A program made the translations under genes and the position numbers. The notes beneath the pieces are model-generated. The model ran no database searches. It was not told where the DNA came from and saw only the letters and a list, made by a program, of their open reading frames with translations. From Nemertoderma westbladi (Eukaryota; Xenacoelomorpha; Nemertodermatida; Nemertodermatidae), in the NCBI GenBank assembly GCA_032718475.1, contig JAUCBJ010004470.1, forward strand, positions 1-64,000: 64,000 bases of DNA. Reading direction: 5' to 3'. This document shows, one piece after another, positions 1-11,500 of this stretch; position 1 is the first letter of the stretch, and every line of letters starts with the position of its first letter.

Positions 1-1
1 C

Positions 2-1915
2 GATGAGGTGGGGATCGCCTTCAAACAGTCCAAACGCGGAGTACGACAACTAAAAAATGCACTTATGAAGACACACGTTGCAAGATCGGTCGGTGAAGTA
101 ACTCACAAGCTGAAGTGCAACCCAAAGGGTTTCTGGCGTAAATTTTCAAACAAGGGAACTTCAAGTACACCACCAACTCAGATTCAGGAACAAATACGTC
201 AGTCATATAGGGACAGAATTACAAGAAACGTTACTAGTACTACCAATATCACCGATAATTTGGACAGACAATGCAAGAATACTACTATGCCTACCATATC
301 TGAAGAAACTATAAGGAAATCTATTCTATCTTTATCGGTAGGGAAGTCGCCGGACCTCAATTCTATAACAGTGGAGCACCTTTTATCCGCCAACCCCGAG
401 ACTATGTGTCACCTGTTAGCAAATATGTACAATGCAAGTATACGTATTGGCATGGTGCCCGATGTTTTTGGAGCAACTATCATAACAAGTCTATTCAAAG
501 GGAAGAGGAAGGATCCCATGAGAACTAACTCTTATAGACCGATTGCCAGCATATGCCTATTAGCAAAGGTACTCGAGCGTATAATATACAAGGGCTTCCT
601 TGAGAATATCCTTCCAAGAAACGACTATCAGTTAGCATATAAAGAACAAGTGGGATGCGAGGCTGCCATCGGTTTGATACTGGAATGTATACAACACTTT
701 AGTGAACTAGGATCAGGTCTGTATATGTGCCAACTTGATATCAAATCCGCTTTTGACGAAGTTGACCACGCAGTTCTCTTCGAGAAGTTATCAGGAATTA
801 TAAACCCATTCATTTGCCGTCTACTGGTTCATTACTACAGCATCGCCATGGTGTACCTCAAGTTTGGAAATCTGATAGATGTGGTTGGCATAAATATGCC
901 TAGAGGGATCATGCAAGGATCATTACTGTCACCATGCTTATTTAATCTTTACACCATCAGCGTCATGCAGTCGCTAACTGAATCCGGACTGGGGTGCATG
1001 ATCAACGATATCTGGTTCGGCTGCATAATGTATGCTGATGATGTTTTTCTTTTAGCCACTACAATACAGGAAATAGAACTCATGTCAAATATACTGAACA
1101 TGGGGCTCGATAAGTTACAACTAATGTTCGAGCCGTCTAAATGTCACTGGATGTACAGCGAAGCTAACAACAACACTTACATACCGTGTTTCCTCAATAT
1201 TAATGGGCAGCTAATACCGGAAAGTCAGACAATCGAGTTCCTGGGCTACACTCTTTCTTCCAACAAAACTAGCGCACACGCTGCCGCAGAGTGCACTCAG
1301 CATATATGGAAAATGGGAGGAATTTTTCAACAGAAAGGGTGGACATCGCAATGGTTAGATACCGAAACATTATCATATCTCTGGAAGTCACTTGTAATCC
1401 CAAGCTTGACATACAAGCTGAAGTATACGATTGGTAACCTGAGCAAGAATGACATATCTCGTATCGATTCAGCATATAGACAGGCTCTACGCCGACTTCT
1501 GCATGTTGGAGTATATATAAACAACGACACATTATACGAACTCCTGAATATTTTGCCTCTCAGCACCATGGCCTATCGTGGCGCCGTGTCAACATTATTG
1601 CAAATACTTAGATGCCCTATATTCACCTTACAAACTAGCTTCCGGTACATTGCTTTGGATAATGCGATATCCCGCACGTTATACAGGGGCCTCATGAGCA
1701 CCTACAGACGAGCAAAGGAAACTCACCAAATCCCTTCCATGTGGTCTATACTAACATGTGAATATGACAAACGTGCACTTTTGACAGGACTTCAAACTGG
1801 CAATAGCTCGCTTGACGACATAATCTGTGCTAATTTTGTAAAGAATTGCTATGATCTGCACGGAGTAACTTTTAAAACTAAACATAATAGAATACTACAA
1901 TTTTACGGATTTTAA
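2..1915 (+). CDS. Non-LTR retrotransposon reverse transcriptase, 5'-truncated by window edge
   Basis: This is the C-terminal part of a LINE polyprotein, the enzyme that copies element RNA into DNA at the target site. The frame is open to the left edge, so the GTG at 8 is not a real start. Counting from that GTG, RT block A (LDIKSAFDEVDH) is near residues 243-254, the PRGIMQGSLLSP turn near 298-309, and the YADD active site at 342-345. A thumb-like C-terminal region without RNase H follows and ends at TAA 1913-1915. No internal stop or frameshift is seen, so the copy looks fairly young. The sequence is unlike LINE-T, the main LINE family of this window. I did not assign a clade; the GCxxA and GCIMYADD patterns recall abundant marine-invertebrate LINEs. 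Confidence 0.85.
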   Translation, partial: DEVGIAFKQSKRGVRQLKNALMKTHVARSVGEVTHKLKCNPKGFWRKFSNKGTSSTPPTQIQEQIRQSYRDRITRNVTSTTNITDNLDRQCKNTTMPTISEETIRKSILSLSVGKSPDLNSITVEHLLSANPETMCHLLANMYNASIRIGMVPDVFGATIITSLFKGKRKDPMRTNSYRPIASICLLAKVLERIIYKGFLENILPRNDYQLAYKEQVGCEAAIGLILECIQHFSELGSGLYMCQLDIKSAFDEVDHAVLFEKLSGIINPFICRLLVHYYSIAMVYLKFGNLIDVVGINMPRGIMQGSLLSPCLFNLYTISVMQSLTESGLGCMINDIWFGCIMYADDVFLLATTIQEIELMSNILNMGLDKLQLMFEPSKCHWMYSEANNNTYIPCFLNINGQLIPESQTIEFLGYTLSSNKTSAHAAAECTQHIWKMGGIFQQKGWTSQWLDTETLSYLWKSLVIPSLTYKLKYTIGNLSKNDISRIDSAYRQALRRLLHVGVYINNDTLYELLNILPLSTMAYRGAVSTLLQILRCPIFTLQTSFRYIALDNAISRTLYRGLMSTYRRAKETHQIPSMWSILTCEYDKRALLTGLQTGNSSLDDIICANFVKNCYDLHGVTFKTKHNRILQFYGF

Positions 1916-2266
1916 GTTTGTTCCTTTATTGCATACTCTTAATTGGGGTTAATTCGAACCGTATACAAACTTATATATAACGATATCTATTTGATTAATG
2001 TTAATTATAACGTGTCGTCCCTATGCTATACTAACCCTACCCAACATTGATTGTATAATCACTGGTGCCATTTTTAAGCTTTATTTTTAGCCAACTATTG
2101 ACTTATATTTTATTTAATAATTTAGTAGTGATGTTGATCCTGTTCGTTTACTATGATTTTATAATAGTGTAATCGGCATAATTGTATAATTGTCACAATT
2201 TTACTAATAAATGCCAGCTAGCCTGGTTTGCGCTTATGTGCGCGAGTATAATAATAATAATTATTA
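1916..2266 (+). mobile_element. 3' UTR and TAA-repeat tail of the first LINE
   Basis: AT-rich non-coding sequence follows the RT stop and ends in a short TAA microsatellite (about 2247-2262). Simple TAA tails are common at LINE 3' ends, so I place the element boundary here. No target duplication could be checked because the 5' end is outside the window. Confidence 0.55.
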
Positions 2267-2372
2267 ATTCATGTGTTTTCTAAGTTTGAGAAGCTGCGCC
2301 CAGCAAAAATTACATTAAATATGAAACCACTCACTACTTAATCATTCACCAAAATAGTCAACATTAATTAAT

Positions 2373-2515
2373 TGGCGCACATTGAACGCAAGTGAAAAAC
2401 TCACGTTTATTGTTTTGGGTAGAAAACACCGCCTCTGCAACCTACTCCATCCCCTTAATGTTTTAAATTAAATTAAGTCACATCACATAGTTGGTGTTTG
2501 CGTGATTTTGCGCCA
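2373..2515. mobile_element. Short inverted-repeat element (MITE-like), copy 1
   Basis: A 143-bp segment begins TGGCGCACATTGAACGCAAG and ends with its imperfect inverse (TTTGCGTGATTTTGCGCCA). Its interior (GTAGAAAACACCGCC and flanks) recurs near 58870 in a related copy. The terminal inverted repeats and lack of coding capacity suggest a non-autonomous DNA transposon. I found no clear target duplication. Confidence 0.55.
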
Positions 2516-3310
2516 TCGTCTCAGTTTTCCACAAGTTTTTAACAGTTTTCAATTTCTTCCTACAGTATAGCATTTCGTATGTTTCGTATATTGAAATAAA
2601 ACTAAATTATTCATCAAATTAACCAACTATGACATTTTTTCATTCGCACTTGATGATATAATAATTTTACTTCGATTAATATAATTATTTATTGCCTGGG
2701 ATAAATTTAATTTTGTAATAATAATAATAATAAATTAAATTGAATAAAAGCAACGTTTATAATATTATTTTAATAACTACAATTAATTAATACATTAACT
2801 ATTATTAACCTCCGTAATTTAGTTTTAATAAAAACATTATAAGGAAATGGTGTAAAAACAACGCAAGCAAGTGGCTACATTGAAAAGACAAATGGCTACA
2901 TTGAATAATGCATCTACTGTATCTACCTGCGGAATTATTTACGATAAAACGGATATGGAATAGTTGCGGTACGGTATTGCCACTAGCAGACAGCTGGGGG
3001 ATGGGTTCCAAGGTAACACATCCAACCAGTAATCCGTCAACCCTTCCTCCGTCAAGAATCAAGCAGCAGCACTTCCTGCCTCGTTCAATCAACCAATCAG
3101 TGAACCGCGTTGAGAATTCAATTCCCCGTAACAATTTAGGAGCGCAAATAAATATTATACTGATTGAGTTCCTGAGTGAGTGGATTGGATGAGAGACGTG
3201 AACTCACATTTAATTAATAAAGTTAAGTGATGTATAATAGAAGTTTCAATTAGTTAATGAAACTCTGTCGACATAGAATTTTATTATATATTACTTATAT
3301 ATTAGTTATT
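2516..3310. other. AT-rich intergenic DNA, no gene seen
   Basis: Only AT-rich sequence and short ORFs without recognisable domains are present. The overlapping small ORFs on both strands at 2805-3192 show no family signature, so I do not call them genes. Confidence 0.6.
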
Positions 3311-3909
3311 TTGTTACATTATGTCAACTTAACAGCGTTCTGGTGAATTACTCGTAACGCTGCAAAGTACTACTTTCTTTGCAGCCTTGCGGCCTTATAG
3401 GGAGGGGACGCTGCAAAGTAATCAATGACATGGAAACAACTTCAATTACCGTATTCCAGAATGTATTATTTCCATTTATGTTAATGAGTGCTGCTTTATT
3501 ATCCAGTTTGCAGTGACGGGACTAGCTATTGTATGTAAATAATAATTGTTTAACGTGTACTGTAACCCATTATGTCGAACCGTCGAAACGTCCAATAGAA
3601 ACACTTTAGAGAAAATGACCAAAGAAAATGGCAAAATGGCGACAGTGTTCAGTAAAGCTGAACGGACACAGACAGTGACTAAGTTTGCTTCAGTCGACTA
3701 TAGTCAAGATGGTTTAATGATTTATCACATCCAAGCAGGAGATAACTTCCAATAAACTTTAATTAGATTTAAATTTATTATTAATAATGTGTACCTGTTA
3801 ATGAATTTCAATTTTATACGATAGAGTACATGATTAAAATGTTTAAATGAGTATCCATAAAATCCTTTCTTCACATACAGAACGCTGATAAGTTGACATA
3901 ATGTAACAA
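3311..3909. mobile_element. 599-bp element with 32-bp terminal inverted repeats
   Basis: The segment starts TTGTTACATTATGTCAACTT and ends with the inverse AAGTTGACATAATGTAACAA. The match extends over about 32 bp (3311-3342 and 3878-3909) with one mismatch. Inside are two copies of ACGCTGCAAAGTA (about 3357 and 3409) and a 69-codon ORF (3546-3755) without a known domain. This is the structure of a non-autonomous DNA transposon. Flanking bases show no convincing target duplication, so the superfamily is not assigned. Confidence 0.7.
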
Positions 3910-3929
3910 TCCATAATGTTTAGAGAATA

Positions 3930-4266
3930 TGATGGGCTCTACTGCTGAAGAACCAAATCTCTGGATGGCGCATCCAATCAGACTCTACAACATTGGAGGT
4001 GTTTCATTAGTCTCCCCTAACTTGACACTTGAACGGAGCCGCCTCCGCTTTGCAGGACATTGCTTTCGCCGTGAGGACCAGCCAGTGCACAATCTTGTGC
4101 TTTGGCGGCCTCATGGAGTGAATAAGCATGGGGGACAGCCCATGACTTTCTTGAGACGCATCTTAAAGGACACTGGCCTTGACAATGCGGATAATCTAGC
4201 AAATGTCATGGGTGATATGGAGTTGTAGCGGCGTAATTTTGTCGACAAGCCGGCACAGCATTCTTA
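3930..4266 (+). pseudogene. LINE-T copy A, truncated and internally deleted C-terminal fragment
   Basis: This fragment encodes the C-terminal motif series of LINE-T ([22 protein letters not shown], then [13 protein letters not shown] and DTGL). Compared with the copy at 52288 it lacks about 58 bp just after the codons for KSLDG. It also has TAG where the others have TGG after GDMEL, so it is a dead copy. It begins 21 bp after the 599-bp inverted-repeat element. Confidence 0.85.
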
Positions 4267-4299
4267 ATATTATATATACCACCTCCCTTAATCCACCCG

Positions 4300-4317
4300 C
4301 CCCCCCCCCCCCCCCCC
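4300..4317 (+). repeat. Poly-C tract (18 nt)
   Basis: An uninterrupted run of 18 C directly follows the 3' end of LINE-T copy A. Similar long G or C runs occur at 5806, 14164, about 17985, 30942, 31349, 31884, 39284 and 63318. Confidence 0.9.
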
Positions 4318-5056
4318 ACTAATTTTCAAATTTCAATCACATGCTGCAAAATTTGGTATTGGTGATAGTTCGACAACTTTTCTTACTGCGGGCAGGGCCG
4401 GATTTTTCAATTTTCAAATTTATTAGCTTCAACAAGCCGTTAAAAATAGTCTATTTAACAATATTTAACCATCTTTGTTGGCTTTATTTTTCGTCTTTGG
4501 AATGTAATCTAGATATCATTAGAACCGCCTTTATCTGTAGATTCCGAATGTGAAAACGGTTTTAAATTTCACTATAAATTGCTAAAGATATTATCAAAAT
4601 ACAAAGGTTTAAATTTTGAGAGGTAACTGGCCGCAATAATTCTAACGTTTTTGTCTTTATTCTAGAATATTCATCATTATTTTTAGTTGAGCCTTTACAA
4701 CTCTCCATCTTGTTTCTTCATTACGCGTAATTAATATTCTATGTAGAATTAAGCCCTTACACTTACACTAGTTCGACCCCTATCTCCATTCCTTACATGA
4801 TTTCAACGTCCAATCAAATAATAGTTTATTAACCAATCCCAAGCACCAATTCATAATGTGTTCCTACTGGTGTAAGGATTGGGAATACGCAGCCCGGACA
4901 TAATTTACTAATACAAAAAATGTACGTTAAACAAATAATTTTTGGAATTCGCGTTTTTTAAAACCCGTAAATAAAAATGTTTATACATTTACAGACAAAA
5001 CAAAGAAACCCTCTCAGTAAATCGTGAATAACTATCGATTATACGAAAAATTATAT

Positions 5057-5582
5057 TCACATTAGACAACTACCGGGGTAGCGAGGGAACGCAACGGTAT
5101 CTTTGGCGCTCCCGACACCCAAAACTACTTGTAAGAATCGCTCCAATCCCAGTCCGTAGCCGCCCAGCGGCGCACCCCCACACCGTCTCAGGTCTACGTA
5201 CCAGCTCAACGCATCGCCGTCGCTCATACAGTTGCTAATATTCCGCTGTAGAACGTCGGCTCTGTGTTCGCGTAAACTGCCCCCCGCGATCTCGCCTACC
5301 ATCGGCGCCAACAGGTCGAAACAGCTGACAGTGTCGTCGTCTTGGTTGCGTCGCATATAGAAGGGTTTCAGAGACGCGGGGAAGTCAGTTACAAACACCG
5401 GAACCTCGTTAAACAACTCGACCAGTTTCACTTCGTGTTCTTTGTGTAAATTATTACCGAATTCAACCGGTACAGAAAATAAGTCCTGATGATTCTTTAG
5501 AATATTTACGGCTTCGTTGTATTGGATTCTATAAAAATTGTATTCCAGTAAATTATCGACTCGACTCGAAATATTCGTGTAT
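5057..5582 (-). CDS. NARS2: NARS2 exon 3 (residues 316-490) and stop
   Basis: The acceptor TTACTTACAG is followed by A TAC ACG, completing the split arginine codon from exon 2. The exon encodes [19 protein letters not shown], the [17 protein letters not shown] segment, motif 3 (GLGLERF) and the conserved end [11 protein letters not shown], with stop TGA at 5059-5057. A possible polyadenylation signal AATAAA (minus strand) lies at 4830-4825. Confidence 0.93.
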
Positions 5583-8500
5583 CTGTAAGTAAATATGCAA
5601 TAATTTCAGTAAATAATTTCACTTAAAACTAAATTAGACAGTACAAAGCTAATAGGCTTGTAATTAGTATCTTAATTGTTGAATTTGAACTATGAATAAC
5701 TTAGGATAACTGAATCTGAGAGGGAATTTTGAGATTCAATGAAAGTTGAACAAAGTTTTCGTTTAACCCTATCTGTCCCGGGTTATTTTTACAACATAAT
5801 TGGCCGGGGGGGGGGGGGGGGGGGGGTTATTTTATAAATTGTTTAGATCTTGGCTCAAAAATTTAAATTTTGATAATATAAGGGGTTTCGAGGTCGCTGA
5901 TTACGATAAAACTTGTTTAAAATATTTTATGGCAATGCAATCATGATTTTTGGTGCTATTTTGGTCCCCCAGGACGAAAAGTACAGGTAAAAATTGTCAA
6001 ACTAAAAGATTTTGTTTTTGGTTTGACAATTCGGAAGGTTTTTCGAGGTCGTTGATCACGATGACACTAGTTATATAAATATTTCTGGTAATGCAAACCC
6101 AATTTTGGTGCAATTAATTTTAATTATTAATTATATATGTTAATTAACCAATTTTGGCGTTAAAAATCATATGTGGTAATGCAACTATCATTTTTGGTGC
6201 TTGTGAGGTGGGACGATTTAAATACAAGTAGCAAAAAATTTCAAACAGCAAAAATCGACTTTGGTTGGATAATACGGTATTGTAGTGATGGCGTCTAGCC
6301 ACGAAATGAAAACTTATCAAAACTCAAGTTCGAGTCTTTGCTGAAGGCATACTGCAGTACCGTCGTACCATTCTGTAGGTCGGCCTAATAACAGAATACG
6401 TTACTCTCTAGGGTTGCTAGGCAACCGTAATAATAAAGTTTTGAGACTGTATAATCTATGTGGGGCTGCCACATGACCCCCCCCAGTCTCGAAACGTATT
6501 ACAGATAATCAGGTGGACGGACCGTCCGGCCCGATCGAGTTTGTACGGGCGGTTGGGCTGGGGTTGGTGGTCTTTGCGTTAGTACCGGCGGTGTAGGAGG
6601 TACCGGAGGTGCATTCGGGGGTCGACCTCGGCGCCGCGGTTGGCCGAGAACGACCGGCTCGGTAAAATCGAGATGGGCCGGTTTGAGTCGGTCGACTGAA
6701 ATCGTTTCAGTTCGACCGCCCATCTCGATCTTAAATGTTTTGGGTCCGGGGGTGAGGACCTTGTAAGGCCCCTCGTAGGGGCGTTCGAATGGCGTCCGGT
6801 GGGCGTCGCGCCGGACGAAAACGTAGGTAGCGTCATGGAGGTCCGGTGGAACCGACGACGGAGTCAGTCCGTGGCGTGACGTCGGTACCGGAGCGAACCG
6901 TCCGACCGTATCCCGGAGTTGAGGGAGGATCGTGGACGGCGAGTGCTGGGCGCCCGTAGCCGGCGGAAGGAACTCGCCCGGGACGGTGAGGGGGGCACCG
7001 TAGACCAGCTCGGCGGAGGAGGTCCCCAAGTCGTCCTTGGGAGCGGTCCGGATTCCGAGGAGAACCCACGGCAACTCGTCGACCCAATCGGGGCCGGTGA
7101 GCGAGGCCCGCAGGGCGGACTTTAGGTGGCGGTGGAAACGTTCCACCAGTCCGTTCGCCTGCGGGTGGTAGGCCGTGGTGCGGTGCAGTTGGGTGCCCAG
7201 CAGCTGGTTGACGGCGGACCAGAGCTGGGAGGTAAACTGCGAACCGCGGTCGGAGGAGAGATCCGCGGGGACGCCGAACCGAGATATCCAGTTGGAGATG
7301 AGAGCCCGGGCGCAACTCTCGGTGGAGGTCTCGGTGAGGGGCACGGCCTCTGGCCACCGAGTGAAACGGTCTACCATCGTCAGCAGGTGAGTGAACCCGC
7401 GCGATGGTGGTAGAGGGCCGACCAGATCCACGTGGATGTGGTCGAACCGGCGGTGGGGGGTGGCGAAGGTGCCGAGGGGCGCGCGGACGTGGCGTTGCAC
7501 TTTGGAAGACTGGCAAGGGATGCAGGTCTTCGCCCACTCGCCCACCTCTTTGCGGAGGCCGTGCCACACGAACCTGTCGGCGACGAGTTTCTTGGTGGTA
7601 CGAGCGCCGGGGTGAGACAGGCCGTGTAGGGCGTCGAAGACGCGCCGTCGCCAGGCGACGGGGACGACGGGGCGCGGGTGTCCGAGAGAAACGTCGCAAA
7701 GTAGAGTGGCGTTGGCGGGGGCGAGCGGGACGTCTTCCAGTTGGAGGCCGGACACGGCGGAGCGGTAGGTTGGCAGCTCGGGGTCGGCGAGTTGGGCAGC
7801 CGCCATAGCCGTATAGTCAAGGCCGGGGAGGAGGGTTCGAACCGCGCTGACGGTAGTCCTGGAGAGCGCATCCGCCACACCGTTGTCTTTGCCGGCGACG
7901 TGTTCGATCGCCGTGGTGAACTCGGAAATGTAGGCGATGTGCCGTTGTTGCCGATTCGACCACGGGTCGCTGATCTTGGCGAATGCGAACGTCAGGGGTT
8001 TGTGGTCTGTGTAGGCGGTGAATACGCGGCCCTCCAGGTAGTACCGGAAGTGGCGAACAGCGAGGTACAGCGCGAGGAGTTCCCGGTCGAACGCGCTGTA
8101 CTTCACCTCCGGGGGTCGAAGTTGGCGGCTGAAGAACGCCAGGGGGCGCCACGAGTCGCCGACGAGCTGTTCTAGAACGGCGCCCACTGCCGTGCCGGAT
8201 GCGTCCACGGTGAGCGCCGTCGGTGCGTTGGCGTTGGGGTGGGCGAGCATCGTGGCGTTGGCGAGGGCTTCCTTGGCGTTCCGGAACGCCGCCGCCATGT
8301 CGGGGGTCCAGTCGAGGGACTTGGGTTTACCGGCAAGGGCCGCGTAGAGGGGCCGCATGATGGCGGCGGCCGCGGGGACGAACCGATGATAGAAGTTCAC
8401 CATCCCCACGAACTCCTGCAGGCCCTTGACGGTGGTCGGCTGGGTGAACTCCCGGATGGCGGCGACCTTGTCGGGGAGCGGGACGGCGCCGTGGGCCGAG

Positions 8501-11500
8501 ATTCGGTGGCCGAGGAAGTCGATGGTCGACCGACCGAACTCGCACTTGGCGAGGTTGATCACGAGGCCGTGTTCTTGGAGGCGCGTGAAGAGCTGACGGA
8601 GGTGGTCACGGTGTTCCTTGGGGGACCGACTCGCGACGAGGACGTCGTCTAGGTAGACGAAGAGGAAGTCGAGTCCCTGGCACACCGTGTCCATCAGTCT
8701 CTGGAAGGCCTGGGCCGCGTTCTTCAGCCCGAACGGCATTCGAAGAAATTCAAACAGGCCGAACGGGGTTATAACCGCGGTCTTGGCGATGTCGGCCTCG
8801 GTTACGGGGATCTGGTGGTAGCCGCGCACCAGATCGATCTTAGAAAAGATCTTCGCCCCAGCCAGTCTGGAGGAGAAGTCCTGGATATGGGGGATGGGGT
8901 ATCGGTCCGGAGTCGTGGCGTCGTTGAGGCGTCGGTAGTCGCCACACGGCCGCCATCCACCCGAGGGTTTAGGGGCCATGTGGAGGGGTGACGCCCAGGG
9001 ACTGTTGGACCGGCGGATGATCCCCATCTCCTCCATCTTCCGGAACTCGTCCCGCGCGATCTTGAGTTTGTCTGGAGGCAGACGACGGGCGCGGGAGTAG
9101 ACCGGGGGTCCCTCGGTGGGGATGTAATGTTCGACCCCGTGTTTCGCGGTGGGGTCGGAGAAGCGAGGGATCGTAATATCGGGGAACTCGGCGAGGAGCC
9201 GAGCGAACTCGTCGTCCGAGGCGGTGACAGAACCGAGGTGGGGGGCGTGGCCCGTAGTCCGCCCGCACGGGATCGAGGTCAACGTCTCGGCGTCGACCAG
9301 ACGGCGGCCTCTCAGGTCGACCAACATGTTGTTCGCTCGGAGGAAGTCGGCTCCGAGGAGAGGCTGGGCGACGTCGGCCGCGATAAACTTCCACTGGAAC
9401 CGGCGGGAGTGGAAGTCGAGTTTGACGGAGCGGTCGCCGTACGTTCGAATGTACGTTTTGTTGGCGGCGAGGAGGGGCGGCCCATTCTGTCCCGAACGTT
9501 CCTCGCGAGTCGTCGCGGGAATAACGCTTACCTCCGCCCCGGTGTCGACCAAGAAGCGTTGCCCGGAAACGCGGTCCCAGGCAAACAGCAGCAGGTCGGT
9601 GTGGCCGGCCGTTGTAGCTGCTACAAACGGCCGGCCGGGGCGTTTCCCTGGTAACTGCAGGGCGGGCGGCACTTCCTGGCTGTGGGGCCGAACGTCTGGT
9701 GATAATAGCACCAGTCCGGGTTCGAGTTCGGGGCCCGCGGGGCGGGAGTCGACGCCGACGAGGAGTTCTTTCCGGTTCGCTGCGGCGGGACCGGCGTCGG
9801 TTTCCTGACGGCGTGGGCCGCGAGTGGGGTCTGCCGGGAGGCCTCCCACAGCGCGTCGGCCCGGTCCGCAACCCTGTCGAGGTCGCGGAAGTCCTCCTCC
9901 GCGAGTTGGAGGCGGATTGCGGCGGGCATCTGCCGGAGGAAGGCCTCCTCGAAGAGGAGTCCCGCGTTGTCGTCGCCGAGGAGCGCCTGCATTTCTCCGA
10001 GGAGTTGCGAGGGGCGCCGGTCACCGAGGCCGTCGAGGTCCCAGAGTCGGGCTGCGCGCTCGCGTCGGGAGAGCCCGAAGGCCTTGAGAAGTTGGCCCTT
10101 GAGTTTGAGGTACTTCTCAGTAGCGGGAGGGTTCCGGATGAGTTTTAGGAGGCGAGCGGCTGTCTCCTGGTCGAGGGCCCCCACCACGTAATAGTATTTT
10201 GTAGCGTCCTCGGTGATGCTGCGGATGTGGAACTGTGCCTCCGCCTGGGCGAACCACACCTCGGGTTGGGTGGTCCAGAAAGGAGGCAGTTTAATAGAAA
10301 CGGCGTTGGCGGTCGCTTCGGCCATTGTCAGATTGTTGTCAACACAGTTTCGGTCTGTCGGTGGCTGTTCCAGTTCGATTGCAGGATCGTGTTGCGAGTC
10401 GCGGTCTCAAGAGTTCGTCTTGAGACGCTGGGTCACCAATGTAGTGATGGCGTCTAGCCACGAAATGAAAACTTATCAAAACTCAAGTTCGAGTCTTTGC
10501 TGAAGGCATACTGCAGTACAGTCGTACCATTCTGTAGGTCGGCCTAATAACAGAATACCTTACTCTCTAGGGTTGCTAGGCAACCGTAATAATAAAGTTT
10601 TGAGACTGTATAATCTATGTGGGGCTGCCACAGTATTTTTGTTTTTGAGTGTTATATTCGTGATCAGCATCCCAAAGATCCTATAGACATAAAATCAATT
10701 TAATTTGGTGCTGATTTTTCATTATCATATTTGCACTACTTGTTTTTTTCGTGCCCCGGGGGGCACATTCAAAATTAACAAAAAAATTTCTCTAATGTTA
10801 TATTTGAGTTCTATAATCGTAATCATAATCCAAAAAAAACCGCTATATACCGCAAATAAATTAATTTTAGTGAGCTACTGTATAAAAACTTTTTGAAAAT
10901 TTTAGCACGATAAATACTGGAGATGGTTGCCAGAAAGGGACCACAGCACGAAAACTATCATAGCCATGTAAATGGCGTTTGTTCTATTGGATAGCCCATT
11001 AAATTTTAGGAAAAGTCACGAAATCTCGGTTTTCCCAACAAACATGACTAGATACAGATGAATTACAAAAAAATTTATAAAATGACCTCCCACCCCCCAG
11101 GGCCAAATAGTGTTAAAGAATTTTATTCTTAAATTGTTACTTTTCAGCTCGAATATGCCCCAAAATCGGGTGAAGGAAAAAAAGTAACCTATAGGATTGC
11201 ATTGATTTTACTTTTTTTCCCGGCGTAAAAAGTAAAGTAAAATATTTTTTTTTGGTGTAATTTCTTAAATTTTATTACATATATATATTGAAGGAGCATC
11301 GGTGTAGAAAAGGTTTTCAAGTAAATTGAGTATAATCCATTCACACACTCAAAAGTTATGGAAAATTTAGTGTCTGCGCGGCGTTCTCCAAAACGGAACT
11401 CATCCAATATTGGCTTATGTTGTTAAGCGGCTCTCTAGTTACGTAATAAATATTCGAGAACAATAATTTTAACATTAATTTAAACATTAATTTTAACATT

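Larger units (their letters stand above)
6281..10632 (-). mobile_element. Complete Ty3/Gypsy LTR retrotransposon in NARS2 intron 2
   Basis: A 4,352-bp element on the minus strand, bounded by 193-bp LTRs (6281-6473 and 10440-10632) starting TG and ending CA. The LTRs differ at only two positions that I could see. The 4-bp direct repeat GTAT flanks it (6277-6280 and 10633-10636). Order from the 5' LTR (right end): primer-binding site, gag, pol in the -1 frame with PR, RT, RNase H and integrase, a G-rich polypurine tract, and the 3' LTR. There is no env. Open frames and near-identical LTRs indicate a recent insertion. Internal GC is far above the surrounding AT-rich DNA. Confidence 0.95.

Noticed and set aside
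2805-3192. Overlapping ORFs of about 100 codons on both strands
   Set aside because: No family motif, no splice or promoter context, and AT-rich surroundings.
6919-10503. Many long ORFs on both strands across the Ty3 element
   Set aside because: They are shadows caused by high GC content; only gag and pol have domain signatures.
11189-11407. A 72-codon minus-strand ORF in NARS2 intron 2
   Set aside because: Low-complexity Lys/Phe-rich reading of AT-rich DNA with no support.
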